Origin: Streptomyces katrae
Lineage (GTDB): Bacteria > Actinomycetota > Actinomycetes > Streptomycetales > Streptomycetaceae
DNA: 64,000 nucleotides
Direction of reading: 5' to 3'
Assembly: GCF_000717655.1 (NCBI RefSeq)
Contig: NZ_JNZY01000003.1
Location: forward strand, 124,001-188,000
Position numbers and translations under genes: made by a program. The number at the start of each line of letters is the position of its first letter. Position 1 is the first letter of the stretch. The notes under the pieces are model-generated. The model saw nothing but the letters and a program-made list of their open reading frames with translations. It ran no database searches and was not told the origin of the DNA. This document shows positions 17,437 through 26,105 of this stretch, piece after piece.

Positions 17437-18156
17437 CTACTCCTCGCCCGCCAGGGTGAGGCGGCGCAGCTTCTGGCCGGCGTAGACGGTGGCGCCGACG
17501 GTGACCGCCACGAGCAGGGTCACCGCGGTGGGCAGGCCGACGGTGGCGTCGACGTAGCCTTCACCGGCCACCTTCTCGGCGAGGGCCAGGGCCCACTGCT
17601 GGACGCTCAGGGTCTTCGCCCCGGAGACCAGGCTGCCGAAGAGCGACTCCCAGATCAGCGCGTAGACCAGACCGAAGACGACCGCGTGCCGACTGACGGT
17701 GCCCAGCAGCAGGAACAGGGCGCTGTAGGCGATCGAGGCGACGAGGGCGGCGACGGTGTAGGCAACGGCGATCTGCTGGCCGTTGCCGTTGAGGATGAGG
17801 CCGGCGATCAGGGTCGGGATCGCGGAGAAGGCCATCGTGACGGCGATCGCGACGATCAGCTTGGTCATGATGATCGTCGGGCGCTTCACCGGCTTGGAGA
17901 GCAGGTAGACGATCGAGCCGTCGTCGATCTCGGGGCCGATGGCTCCGGTGCCGGCGATGACTCCGATCAGCGGAACCATGGTGGCGAGGGCGAAGCCGCC
18001 CAGCAGGTCGGCCGCGACCTTGTCGTCCAGGCCTGTGAAGGCGCGGACGGCGAGGGAGATGACGATCAGCAGGGCGGGCAGCGCGAAGAGGATCAGCGCG
18101 CGGCGGCGGCCGAGCAGCGCGCGGTAGGTGAGCCGGGCGACGGTGGGGTTGTACAT
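17437..18156 (-). CDS. ABC-2 type transporter permease
   Basis: A 239-residue integral membrane protein with about six helices (ALILFALPALLIVISLAV, LATMVPLIGVIAG, VAIAVTMAFSAIPTLIAGLIL, VAALVASIAYSALFLLLG, FGLVYALIWESLFG, TAVTLLVAVTVGATVY). FALATMVPLIGVIAGTGAIGPEIDDGSIVYLLSKPVKR is the typical ABC-2 cytoplasmic loop. It is last in a four-gene exporter operon (ATPase-permease-ATPase-permease), 14 bp after the second ATPase. The substrate is unknown. Confidence 0.85.
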   Translation of the reverse strand: MYNPTVARLTYRALLGRRRALILFALPALLIVISLAVRAFTGLDDKVAADLLGGFALATMVPLIGVIAGTGAIGPEIDDGSIVYLLSKPVKRPTIIMTKLIVAIAVTMAFSAIPTLIAGLILNGNGQQIAVAYTVAALVASIAYSALFLLLGTVSRHAVVFGLVYALIWESLFGSLVSGAKTLSVQQWALALAEKVAGEGYVDATVGLPTAVTLLVAVTVGATVYAGQKLRRLTLAGEE

Positions 18157-18170
18157 GGGTGCCAGCTCCT

Positions 18171-19082
18171 TCAGGCCGCGACGAGGTAGGAGAAGACCGA
18201 CTCGAGGGACTCGTCGGAGGGCGAGACCGTCAGCAGCCGGATGCCGTGCGCACGGGCGACCCGCGGCAGCAGCTCGGTGAAGCGGCCGAAGTCGACGGCC
18301 TGGATGCGCAGCGCGCCTTCCTTGAGGTCGATCTCGATGCCCGCGGTGGAGGGGTCGGCGATCAGGGCCGCGGCGAGGGCCCGGTCGTCGGAGGAGCGGA
18401 CGACGTAGCGGTGCGGGCGGTCCGTCATCAGGCGGCGGATCTTGCGGAAGTCGCCGGAGGCGGCGTGCCGGCCGGCGACGACCACCTCGATGTGGGAGGC
18501 GAGCTGTTCGACCTCCTCCAGGATGTGGGAGGAGAACAGCACGGTGCGGCCGTCGTCGCCCATGCGCCGCAGCAGGTCCATGAGCTGCATGCGCTGACGC
18601 GGGTCCATGCCGTTGAACGGCTCGTCGAGGAGCAGCACGGACGGGTCGTGGACAAGGGCCGAGGCCATCTTCACGCGCTGCCGCATGCCCTTGGAGTACG
18701 TGGAGATCTTGCGGTCCTGGGCGTACTCCATCTCGACGGTGGCGAGCGCCCGCTGGGCAGCCGCGTCGTCGAGGCCGTGCAGCTCGGCGTTGGCGACGAC
18801 GAACTCCCGGCCGGTGAGGAAGTCGTACATGGCCTCGCGCTCGGGCACGACGCCGATCTGCTGGTAGACCTGCTCGTTCTGCCAGATCGGTGCGTCGTCG
18901 AGGGTGACGGTGCCCGTGGAGGGGGCGAGGAAGCCGCCCATCATGTTGATGAGGGTGGACTTCCCGGCGCCGTTGGGGCCCAGGAGTCCGGTGACTCCGG
19001 GGCCGATGCGCATGGTCACGTCGTTGACGGCGACGACGTTCCCGAACCAGCGGGAGGTGTGGTCGATGTCGATGGTGGTCAC
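18171..19082 (-). CDS. ABC transporter ATP-binding protein
   Basis: A 303-residue ATPase. Walker A is GPNGAGKST, the signature is YSKGMRQRVKM, and Walker B is VLLLDEPFNGMDP. A C-terminal regulatory extension of about 80 residues follows. It is a drug/nutrient exporter type of the CcmA class. The GTG at 19082 overlaps the stop of the preceding permease (GTGA), which is why I prefer it to the longer open frame. It pairs with the permease at 17437-18156. Confidence 0.9.
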   Translation of the reverse strand: MTTIDIDHTSRWFGNVVAVNDVTMRIGPGVTGLLGPNGAGKSTLINMMGGFLAPSTGTVTLDDAPIWQNEQVYQQIGVVPEREAMYDFLTGREFVVANAELHGLDDAAAQRALATVEMEYAQDRKISTYSKGMRQRVKMASALVHDPSVLLLDEPFNGMDPRQRMQLMDLLRRMGDDGRTVLFSSHILEEVEQLASHIEVVVAGRHAASGDFRKIRRLMTDRPHRYVVRSSDDRALAAALIADPSTAGIEIDLKEGALRIQAVDFGRFTELLPRVARAHGIRLLTVSPSDESLESVFSYLVAA

Positions 19083-19966
19083 AGCCCGGCCTTCCGGTAG
19101 CGGGCCATCAGGGCGGCGTAGGAGCCGGCGATGAGGGCGAGGACGACGAGCAGGTAGACGAAGCCGACGCCGGCCGAGGGGCCTTCTCCGCCGGGGAAGG
19201 CGGAGGTGCCGCCGAGGAAGGCTGCCTGGACCCCGTCGATCAGGCTGATGGGGGAGAACAGGCCCATCCACTCGATGGCACCGTTCGAGCCGGTGCTGTA
19301 CGCGATGCCCTGGACGGCGGTCACCGCGCCGTAGGGGATCAGGAGCACGGCGATGATGGCGGCGACGCCGAAGCCGCGGCGCGGGGTGAGCGCGGCCATG
19401 ATCAGGCCGAGGCCGGCGAACAGCACCGAGAGCAGCAGCACGGAGACCAGTCCCTGGGCGAACCCCTTGGTCTGGTCCGCGAAGTCGAATTTGGCCAGCA
19501 GCGAGCCGATCCACATGATCAGCAGCGGTGTGGCGGTGAGGATGAACAGCGCCGAGGCCATCGCCGCGAACTTCGCGAGGACGTAGTCGATGCGCTCGAT
19601 GGGCCGCGAGAAGTAGAGCGGCACGGTCTTGAAGCGCAGGTCCCGGGAGACCGACTGGGGTGCCTGCGAGGCGAGGTAGAGGCCGATGATCACCTGGGTG
19701 GTCAGGGCGTACGTCGTGTACTTGATCGGCAGACTGGTGGAGCCGGGCACCGCAATGGCGATCGCGACGATGATCAGCGCGGGCACGCACATCACCGCGA
19801 AGAGGAGCATCGGGAGGGCCTTGGACTTGGCCGAGCGGCCGAGCCCGTACGCGCCGCGCAGGGACTGCGAGAACAGCGACTTGCGGGCGTAGGCGCGGCC
19901 GAGCCGGGCTCCCTCGTAGGACCGGTAGCCGATGTTGTGGATCTGGGTCGAGGTGTCAGGCGCCAT
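19079..19966 (-). CDS. ABC-2 type transporter permease
   Basis: A 295-residue permease with about six helices (LLFAVMCVPALIIVAIAIAV, YALTTQVIIGLYLAS, FAAMASALFILTATPLLIMWIG, VSVLLLSVLFAGLGLIMAAL, VAAIIAVLLIPYG, VGFVYLLVVLALIAGSYAAL). The ATG at 19966 follows GGAAGGGAG and lies inside the last codons of the upstream ATPase (11-bp overlap), indicating coupling. SRDLRFKTVPLYFSRPIERIDY is the usual cytoplasmic coupling segment. Confidence 0.87.
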   Translation of the reverse strand: MAPDTSTQIHNIGYRSYEGARLGRAYARKSLFSQSLRGAYGLGRSAKSKALPMLLFAVMCVPALIIVAIAIAVPGSTSLPIKYTTYALTTQVIIGLYLASQAPQSVSRDLRFKTVPLYFSRPIERIDYVLAKFAAMASALFILTATPLLIMWIGSLLAKFDFADQTKGFAQGLVSVLLLSVLFAGLGLIMAALTPRRGFGVAAIIAVLLIPYGAVTAVQGIAYSTGSNGAIEWMGLFSPISLIDGVQAAFLGGTSAFPGGEGPSAGVGFVYLLVVLALIAGSYAALMARYRKAGL

Positions 19967-20939
19967 CGGAACCGGCTCCCTTCCGGACGAGCTGCTGCTG
20001 GTCGTTGTCGCGGAAGACCTCCGCGATGTGGTGGCGGCGCTGTTCCATGCGGACCAGGCCGAGGCCCAGGTCGGCGACGGTGTCGCGCACGGTGTCGTAG
20101 GTGTCCTCGCCCGTGGCCTCGACGAGCAGGATGTGGCCGGCTCCGGGCAGCCCCTGCTCCTCACCCGCGTGCAGGGTGATGCCCGCCTCGGCGAGCGCCT
20201 TGCGCAGGGCGGCGGTGCCGTCCGGGTGGGCGTCGGAGTCGGTGACCTCGACCGCGAGGGTCGTGGTGATCTGCGTGAAGTCGCTGGTGGAGCTGGAACG
20301 CAGCAGCTTGCCGCCGTCGACGACCACGACGTGGTCGCAGGTCCGCTCCAGCTCGCCGAGGAGGTGGGAGGTGACCAGGACGGAGATGCCGAAGTCGGTG
20401 TAGACACGGCGGATCAGGCCGAGCATCTCGTCGCGGCCGACGGGGTCGAGGCCGTTGGTGGGCTCGTCGAGGAGGACCAGCTGGGGGTCGTGGACGAGCG
20501 CCTGGGCCAGCTTGACCCGCTGCTTCATGCCCGTGGAGTACCCGCCGATGGGGCGGTAGCGCTCCTCGTACAGGCCCACGTGGCGCAGGGTGTCGGCGGT
20601 CCGCTCGCGGGCGGCGGTCGGCGGGAGCCCGGACATGCGCGCCATGTGGACGACGAACTCGGTGGCCGAGACGTCGGGCGGCAGGCAGTCGTGCTCGGGC
20701 ATGTAGCCGACGCGCTCACGGATGGCGCTGCCATGGGTGGCGACATCGAGTCCGAGCACGGCGGCGCGGCCCTCGGTGGCGGGGGACAGTCCAAGCAGGA
20801 TCTTGATCAGCGTGGACTTGCCGGCTCCGTTGGCACCCACGAGGCCGGTCACTCCCGGCCCGATGTCCAGGGAGAGCCGGTCGATTGCGGTCACTCGGGG
20901 GTACCGCTTGCTCAGGCTTTCGGTCGCGATGACAGTCAC
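19956..20939 (-). CDS. ABC transporter ATP-binding protein (first gene of exporter operon)
   Basis: A 327-residue ATPase. Walker A is GANGAGKST (about residues 37-45), the signature is YSTGMKQRVKLAQAL, and Walker B is LVLLDEPTNGLDP with the switch His in VLVTSHLLGE. A C-terminal extension of about 100 residues resembles that of the second ATPase. Two ATPase/permease pairs in one operon suggest a heteromeric exporter or two related exporters formed by duplication. Confidence 0.9.
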   Translation of the reverse strand: MTVIATESLSKRYPRVTAIDRLSLDIGPGVTGLVGANGAGKSTLIKILLGLSPATEGRAAVLGLDVATHGSAIRERVGYMPEHDCLPPDVSATEFVVHMARMSGLPPTAARERTADTLRHVGLYEERYRPIGGYSTGMKQRVKLAQALVHDPQLVLLDEPTNGLDPVGRDEMLGLIRRVYTDFGISVLVTSHLLGELERTCDHVVVVDGGKLLRSSSTSDFTQITTTLAVEVTDSDAHPDGTAALRKALAEAGITLHAGEEQGLPGAGHILLVEATGEDTYDTVRDTVADLGLGLVRMEQRRHHIAEVFRDNDQQQLVRKGAGSDGA

Positions 20940-21036
20940 GGCTCCGACGTTAGTGGCGCCGGCCGTGCAGATCGTCAGACCTGGAGCGTCACTCCGTCTC
21001 CGCCTTCAGGACTACGGACCCTGACGAAAGGCTGAT

Positions 21037-21067
21037 GCGGACCGGACAAGTTTGTCCACAGGTCCGC
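21037..21067. other. hairpin containing a perfect DnaA box
   Basis: Outer arms GCGGACC (21037-21043) and GGTCCGC (21061-21067) enclose inner arms GGACAA (21044-21049) and TTGTCC (21052-21057), with only GT between and ACA as a bulge. TTGTCCACA (21052-21060) is the streptomycete DnaA-box consensus. It lies between divergent genes. Confidence 0.7.
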
Positions 21068-21153
21068 GCACGGGCCTTGACGTGATCTCCGGTCATTGTC
21101 ACATTCATCAGTGTCAAGGTACGGGCGGGTACGGCTACGGACGGACGGCTGTC

Positions 21154-22011
21154 ATGGCTGGGGACACCAGGGAACGCACCGCGCAACTCTCGGCGGACCT
21201 GCGCGGGTTCAGGGAAGTGCAACGCCTCTCGTACGAGTGCGCGGAGACGGTGGCGGCGCAGCTGCGGCCGGGGGTGACCGAGCGCGAGGCGGCGCGGATG
21301 CAGCGCGAGTGGCTGCGCGAGCGCGGCGTGCGGGACTGGTTCCACCTGCCGTTCGCGTGGTTCGGGGACCGCACCGCCTTCGCGAATTTCAAGATCCCCC
21401 TGCAGTTCTTCCCGACCAACCGGAAGCTGGAGCCGGGGATGCCGTTCATCCTCGACATGGCGCCCGTGTACAAGGGGTACGCGGCCGACATCGGATACTC
21501 GGGCAGCCTCGGGCTGAACCCCGTACAGGACCGGCTGATGTCCGATCTGCGGGTGCACCGCGAGCTGATCCTGGAGCAGGTCCGCGAGCGCCGCCCGCTG
21601 CGCGAGATCTACGAGAACGTCGAGCGGCTGATGATCCGCCAGGGGTATGCCAACCGGCACCGCGCCTACCCCTTCGGGGTGATCGCCCACAAAATAGACC
21701 GGGTCAAGGAGCGGCGCTGGTCCCCGACCGCGTTCGGGTTCGGGACGCAGTCCCTCAAGGGGCTGGCCTCCGACGCCCTGCACGGGCACCGCGAGGGCTG
21801 GTCCCCGCTGTGGAGCCCGTACCACTTCTCCGACCACCCGCCGCAGCCCGGTCTGTGGGCGGTGGAACCGCACCTGGGCTTCCGGGGCACCGGTGCGAAG
21901 TTCGAGGAGATCCTGGTCGTCACCGACGCGCGGGATCCCGAGGAGAGCGCGTTCTGGCTGGACGACGATCTGCCGCACGTGCGGCGCTGGGCCGAGGAGA
22001 AGGCAGCATGA
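21154..22011 (+). CDS. M24 family metallopeptidase
   Basis: A 285-residue protein with the pita-bread fold. Metal-ligand-like Asp residues occur in FILDMAPVYKGYAADIGYS (about residues 107-118), and Glu residues in WAVEPHLGF and KFEEILVV. It is shorter and more divergent than Xaa-Pro or methionine aminopeptidases, so peptidase activity is inferred. The ATG at 21154 begins a family-like N-terminus; upstream in-frame codons run through a hairpin region. Its stop overlaps the start of the EphD-like gene (ATGA), suggesting linked function. Confidence 0.8.
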   Translation: MAGDTRERTAQLSADLRGFREVQRLSYECAETVAAQLRPGVTEREAARMQREWLRERGVRDWFHLPFAWFGDRTAFANFKIPLQFFPTNRKLEPGMPFILDMAPVYKGYAADIGYSGSLGLNPVQDRLMSDLRVHRELILEQVRERRPLREIYENVERLMIRQGYANRHRAYPFGVIAHKIDRVKERRWSPTAFGFGTQSLKGLASDALHGHREGWSPLWSPYHFSDHPPQPGLWAVEPHLGFRGTGAKFEEILVVTDARDPEESAFWLDDDLPHVRRWAEEKAA

Positions 22012-23846
22012 GCGGCATGAGCGGAGCGGACGGCAGCAAGGGCGGCATCAAGGGGACGGGCCCCGCGGGGGCGGGCCTTCCTGATACGGGCCTCGCGGGG
22101 GCGCGCGAGCGCCGGGTGAGCACCGGCGGCATCGAGCTGTGCGTCGTCGAGCTCGGCGACAGCGAACGGCCGACCGTGGTGCTCGTACACGGCTATCCGG
22201 ACACCAAGGAAGTCTGGTCGGAGGTCGCGGAGCGGCTGGCGGCCCGCTTTCATGTGGTCCTCTACGACGTACGCGGCCACGGGCGCTCCACGGCGCCTGT
22301 GCCGCTGCGCGGCGGCTTCACGCTGGAGAAGCTGACCGACGACTTCCTGGCGGTGGCGGACGCGGTCAGCCCGGACCGCCCGGTGCACCTGGTCGGCCAC
22401 GACTGGGGTTCCGTACAGGGCTGGGAGTTCGCGACGGTCGCCCGTACCGAGGGCCGGATCGCCTCCTTCACCTCGATGTCGGGTCCCTCCCTGGACCACT
22501 TCGGGCACTGGATCAAGAAGCGGCTGGCCCGGCCCACCCCGCGCCGGGCCGCGCAACTCCTCGGCCAGGGCGCCAAGTCCTGGTACGTGTACATGCTGCA
22601 CACCCCCGTGCTGCCGGAGCTCGCCTGGCGCGGGCCGCTCGGCAAGCGGTGGCCGAAGATGCTGGAGCGGGTGGAGAAGGTCCCGGCCGGCTCCTATCCG
22701 ACGGCCTCGCTGCCCTCGGACGCCGCGCACGGAGCCTGGCTCTACCGGGACAACGTCCGGCCCCGGCTGCGCCGGCCGCGCCCCGACGCGTACGCACACG
22801 TACCGGTCCAGCTGATCACTCCGACCGGGGACGCCTTCCTCTCCGAGCGGCTGTACGACGACCTGGAACTGTGGGCCCCCGATCTGGTGCGGCGCACACT
22901 GCCCGCCAAGCACTGGGTACCGCGGACCCGGCCCGACCAGCTGGCCGCGTGGATCACCGAGTTCGTCACCGCCCGGGAGGAGCCCGCCCGCGCGCCGGAA
23001 CAGAAGGCTCCGGGCCGGTACGCCGACCGGTTCGGCGGCCAGCTGGTGCTCGTCACCGGCGCCGCCAGCGGCATCGGCCGGGCCACCGCGTTCGCGTTCG
23101 CCGAGGCCGGGGCCCGGGTGGTGTGCGTGGACCGGGATGCCGAGGGCGCGGCCCGCACGGCGGACATGGCGCGGCTCGTCGGGGCCCCCGAGGCCTGGGG
23201 CGAGTGCGTCGACGTCAGCGACGAGCAGGCGATGGAGAAGCTCGCGGCGAAGACCGCCGCCGAGTACGGGATCGTGGACGTCCTGGTCAACAACGCGGGG
23301 ATCGGCCTGTCGGGGCCCTTCCTGGAGACCACCTCGGAGGACTGGAAGAAGGTCCTCGACGTCAACCTGTGGGGGGTCATCCACGGCTGCCGGATCTTCG
23401 GCCGCCAGATGGCCGAGCGCGGCCAGGGCGGACACATCGTCAACACCGCCTCCGCCGCCGCGTACCTGCCCTCCAAGACCCTGCCCGCGTACAGCACCTC
23501 GAAGGCCGCGGTGCTGATGCTGAGCGAGTGCCTGCGCGCCGAGCTCGCCTCGCAGTCGATCGGGGTGTCGGCGATATGCCCGGGGATCGTCAACACCAAC
23601 ATCACCGCCACCTCGCGCTTCGCCGGGGTGGACGCTGCGGAGGAGAAGCGCCGCCAGGAGCGCTCCTCGCGGCTGTACGGGCTGCGCAACTTCCCGCCGG
23701 AGAAGGTCGCCGACGCGATCCTGCGGGCCGTGGTGCGCAACGAGGCCGTGGTGCCGGTGACACCCGAGTCCAAGGGCGCCCTGTGGATGTCCCGGTTCGC
23801 GCCGGGCGCCCTGCGGCGGCTCGCGAAACTGGAACCCCGGCTGTGA
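22008..23846 (+). CDS. EphD-like alpha/beta hydrolase-short-chain dehydrogenase fusion
   Basis: A 612-residue two-domain enzyme. Residues about 35-325 are an alpha/beta hydrolase of the epoxide hydrolase group (LVHGYPDTKEVW, nucleophile Asp in VGHDWGSVQGWE near 130, late His in PAKHWVPRT). Residues about 340-605 are an SDR: TGAASGIGRATAF (cofactor), NNAGIGL, and catalytic YSTSK near 494. The same fusion occurs in mycobacteria as EphD, linked to mycolic-acid and detoxification chemistry. Streptomyces lacks mycolates, so the substrate here is open. It is translationally coupled to the M24 gene. Confidence 0.87.
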   Translation: MSGMSGADGSKGGIKGTGPAGAGLPDTGLAGARERRVSTGGIELCVVELGDSERPTVVLVHGYPDTKEVWSEVAERLAARFHVVLYDVRGHGRSTAPVPLRGGFTLEKLTDDFLAVADAVSPDRPVHLVGHDWGSVQGWEFATVARTEGRIASFTSMSGPSLDHFGHWIKKRLARPTPRRAAQLLGQGAKSWYVYMLHTPVLPELAWRGPLGKRWPKMLERVEKVPAGSYPTASLPSDAAHGAWLYRDNVRPRLRRPRPDAYAHVPVQLITPTGDAFLSERLYDDLELWAPDLVRRTLPAKHWVPRTRPDQLAAWITEFVTAREEPARAPEQKAPGRYADRFGGQLVLVTGAASGIGRATAFAFAEAGARVVCVDRDAEGAARTADMARLVGAPEAWGECVDVSDEQAMEKLAAKTAAEYGIVDVLVNNAGIGLSGPFLETTSEDWKKVLDVNLWGVIHGCRIFGRQMAERGQGGHIVNTASAAAYLPSKTLPAYSTSKAAVLMLSECLRAELASQSIGVSAICPGIVNTNITATSRFAGVDAAEEKRRQERSSRLYGLRNFPPEKVADAILRAVVRNEAVVPVTPESKGALWMSRFAPGALRRLAKLEPRL

Positions 23847-24037
23847 ACTGCGGGCCGGGGCGGGCCCCGGCCCGGCCGGCGTGGAGAGAGCCCGGCACGG
23901 CCATATCCCGCTACTTCCGGCGGTCGTACCATCCCTCGCAGGAGGGCTCGCTGCGCAGGGCGGTCGAGTACCTTGCGGCTTCGCCTGCCGCCCGGGCCGC
24001 GGCGGCGGCCAAGGTCGGCCGAGCCGCCATGTCGTAG
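23843..24037 (+). CDS. possible small protein between ephD-like and merR genes
   Basis: A 64-codon frame opens with a GTG overlapping the stop of the EphD-like gene and ends just before the regulator. The product (ISRYFRRSYHPSQEGSLRRAVEYLAASPAARAAAAAKV) is basic and Ala-rich, with an amphipathic-looking helix. I recognise no family and it may be chance, because high-GC DNA has long open frames. Confidence 0.25.
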   Translation: MNCGPGRAPARPAWREPGTAISRYFRRSYHPSQEGSLRRAVEYLAASPAARAAAAAKVGRAAMS

Positions 24038-24047
24038 GGAGCCGGGA

Positions 24048-24962
24048 TTGTCAGAACAGGCGGTGGCCGAGTACCGGATCGAGGATCTCGCGCACCACAG
24101 CGGGGCGACGGTACGCACGATCCGTGCGTACCAGGACCGCGGGCTGCTGCCGAAGCCCGAGCGGCGGGGCCGCTCCAACGTCTACCGGGACACGCATCTG
24201 GCGCGGCTGCGCCAGATCGCCGACCTGCTGGACCGCGGCTACACCCTGGCCTCCATCAAGGAGCTGCTGGAGGCCTGGGACGCCGGGCGCGGGCTCGGCG
24301 GCGTGCTGGGGCTCGTCGCCGAGGTGCACGGCCCCTGGACCGACGAAGAGGCCGCCCGGATCAGCCGGGCCGAGCTGAACGAGCGGTTCGGCGGCCGGCC
24401 CGACGACGACGCGGTGGGCGAGGCGTGCGAGCTGGGGGTGCTGGAGCGGATCCCGGGGCGCCCGGACGATTTCCTCGTGCCGTCCCCGCAGGAGCTGGCG
24501 GTGGCTGCCGAGCTGTATGCGGCCGGGGTGCCGCTGTCGGCGATCACGGGGCATCTGCGGGAGCTGCGCGGGCAGGTGGAGCACATCGCCTCGCGGTTCC
24601 TCGAGTTCACCACGGAGCACGTCTTCGCCCGCTACCTCGGGCAGGTCCCGCCGACGGACGCGGACGCGGCGGAGGCGGCGACGATGGTACGGAGACTGCG
24701 GCCCCTGGCCCAGCAGACGGTGGACGCCGAGCTGGCGCGGGCGATGCGGCTGTTCGCGACCCGGCATCTGCAGCGCCACCTGGGGGCGGCCGGGACCCTG
24801 CAGCCGTCGGGGCCCGCGTCGGTGCCGCTGCCGGCGGAGACGGTGCGGGCGGTGCAGGAGCTGGTCGGCGCCGAGCACGTCGGGGAGTTCGTCCGGGCCG
24901 CGACGGAGCGGGAGCTGCAGGCCCGGACGATGAACGAGCTGGCGCGCCGGGGCGGCGGGTAG
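24048..24962 (+). CDS. MerR family transcriptional regulator
   Basis: A 304-residue regulator. The N-terminal winged helix-turn-helix is YRIEDLAHHSGATVRTIRAYQDRGLLPKPERRG, followed by RLRQIADLLDRGYTLASIKELLEAWDAGRG (about residues 8-85). The long C-terminal effector domain is unlike the short metal-sensing MerR proteins and has no Cys metal loop. I chose TTG at 24048, which has AGGGAG upstream; GTG at 24063 is the alternative. It follows the EphD-like gene and could control it or respond to a hydrophobic ligand. Confidence 0.85.
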   Translation: MSEQAVAEYRIEDLAHHSGATVRTIRAYQDRGLLPKPERRGRSNVYRDTHLARLRQIADLLDRGYTLASIKELLEAWDAGRGLGGVLGLVAEVHGPWTDEEAARISRAELNERFGGRPDDDAVGEACELGVLERIPGRPDDFLVPSPQELAVAAELYAAGVPLSAITGHLRELRGQVEHIASRFLEFTTEHVFARYLGQVPPTDADAAEAATMVRRLRPLAQQTVDAELARAMRLFATRHLQRHLGAAGTLQPSGPASVPLPAETVRAVQELVGAEHVGEFVRAATERELQARTMNELARRGGG

Positions 24963-24985
24963 CGGTGCCGCCGGCGTCCGTCGGC

Positions 24986-25015
24986 GACCGCTGAAGACCG
25001 GTGAGGACCGGTGAC
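24986..25015. repeat. 10-bp tandem repeat after the merR stop
   Basis: Three near-identical units GACCGCTGAA, GACCGGTGAG and GACCGGTGAC in a row, 23 bp past the stop codon. Each unit contains a TGA. Confidence 0.75.
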
Positions 25016-25025
25016 GTCCGGCCGG

Positions 25026-25129
25026 TAGTCCACAGGGCGGATCACTCGTTTGCCCTCAAATCCGACCCAACCAGCTGTGGACAAGTCGGTGCCGCCTGTG
25101 GGCAACCCTGTGGACGGCGGTGTGGACGG
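25026..25129. other. cluster of DnaA-box-like sites between convergent genes
   Basis: Sites: TAGTCCACA 25026 (8 of 9), TGTGGACAA 25076 (perfect), TGTGGGCAA 25097 (8 of 9), and TGTGGACGG 25109 and 25121 (7 of 9). The last three are spaced by exactly 12 bp and lie in the same orientation. They are downstream of both flanking genes, so a promoter role is unlikely. Confidence 0.65.
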
Positions 25130-25142
25130 CTGCTCGGACGAC

Positions 25143-25973
25143 TCAACCGATGGTCTCGTACGCGGCGTTCACGGGGCCGCCGGGGCCGAAGCCGCCGGCG
25201 CTTCCGGGCGTCTCGGCCACGCTGACGGGCACCGGCGCGAGGGTCTCCGCACCCGCCCCGGGGGCGGCCGGTGCGCCCTGCGTACCGCGCGGGGTGCCCC
25301 CGTAGAGGAGTGCGGCGAGGGCCAGGCCCAGGACTCCGCCGATCAGCTGGGCCGCCACGAACCCGGGCAGCGACTGCGGGGCGATGCCGGTGAAGGAGTC
25401 GCTGAAGGCACGCCCGATGGTGCCCGCCGGGTTGGCGAAGGAGCCGGACGAGGTGAACCAGATCGCGGCGGCGACGTACGCGGCGACCGCGGCCGGGATC
25501 AGCTTCGGGCGCCCGATGCGCTCCAGGCCCTGGATGACGAGGACGAGCCCCGCGGTGGCGACGATCTCGCCGACGAGCAGGTGGCCGCCGCCCCGGATCT
25601 GCGTGGAGAACGTGCCGGGGGCGTGGCCGAACATCAACTCGGCGAGTACGGCGCCGCCGATGGCCCCCGCGGTCTGGGCCGCGGTGTAGACCAGGGCCTC
25701 CCGGCCGCCGAGCCCCTCGCCACCGGTCCGCCTCGCCCACCAGGAGGTGAGGGTGACGACCGGGTTGAGGTGGGCTCCGGACAGCGGCCCGAAGAGGGTG
25801 ATGATCAGCCCGAGGCCGATGGCCGAGGCGAGCGAGTTGGCGACGAGGGCGACACCGGTGTCACGGCTGAGGCCGGCGGCCTGGATACCGGAACCGATCA
25901 CCACCATGAGAAGGCCGGCAGTGCCGATGAGCTCGGCCAGCGCGCGGCGCGGCAGGGAAGCGTGGATCGTCAT
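25143..25973 (-). CDS. aquaporin / MIP family channel
   Basis: A 276-residue membrane channel with six helices and two half-helices. The two NPA-type boxes are GAHLNPVVTL (about residue 65) and GSFANPAGTIG (about 182); the first is NPV, a variant found in several glycerol/arsenite-type channels. The C-terminus is a flexible Pro/Gly/Ala tail. The ATG at 25973 follows GGGGAG. No arsenic genes are nearby, so water, glycerol or another small solute is equally likely. Confidence 0.88.
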   Translation of the reverse strand: MTIHASLPRRALAELIGTAGLLMVVIGSGIQAAGLSRDTGVALVANSLASAIGLGLIITLFGPLSGAHLNPVVTLTSWWARRTGGEGLGGREALVYTAAQTAGAIGGAVLAELMFGHAPGTFSTQIRGGGHLLVGEIVATAGLVLVIQGLERIGRPKLIPAAVAAYVAAAIWFTSSGSFANPAGTIGRAFSDSFTGIAPQSLPGFVAAQLIGGVLGLALAALLYGGTPRGTQGAPAAPGAGAETLAPVPVSVAETPGSAGGFGPGGPVNAAYETIG

Positions 25974-26105
25974 GGGTTCTCCCCCTGAGCAGAAGTTCAA
26001 TGGAAAATGTATTCCGTATCTTGGAAGAGCGATAGAGGTGTCCGGGTCCGGCGGAGGGGCGATAAATCCCTGCCCGACCCCGCTCCGACGCGGCAAGCTG
26101 GGGCC

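Noticed and set aside
24048..24962. This MerR protein as regulator of the aldo/keto reductase promoter
   Set aside because: The matching 19-bp promoter element is not present at its own locus, and the genes are 23 kb apart; no evidence links them.
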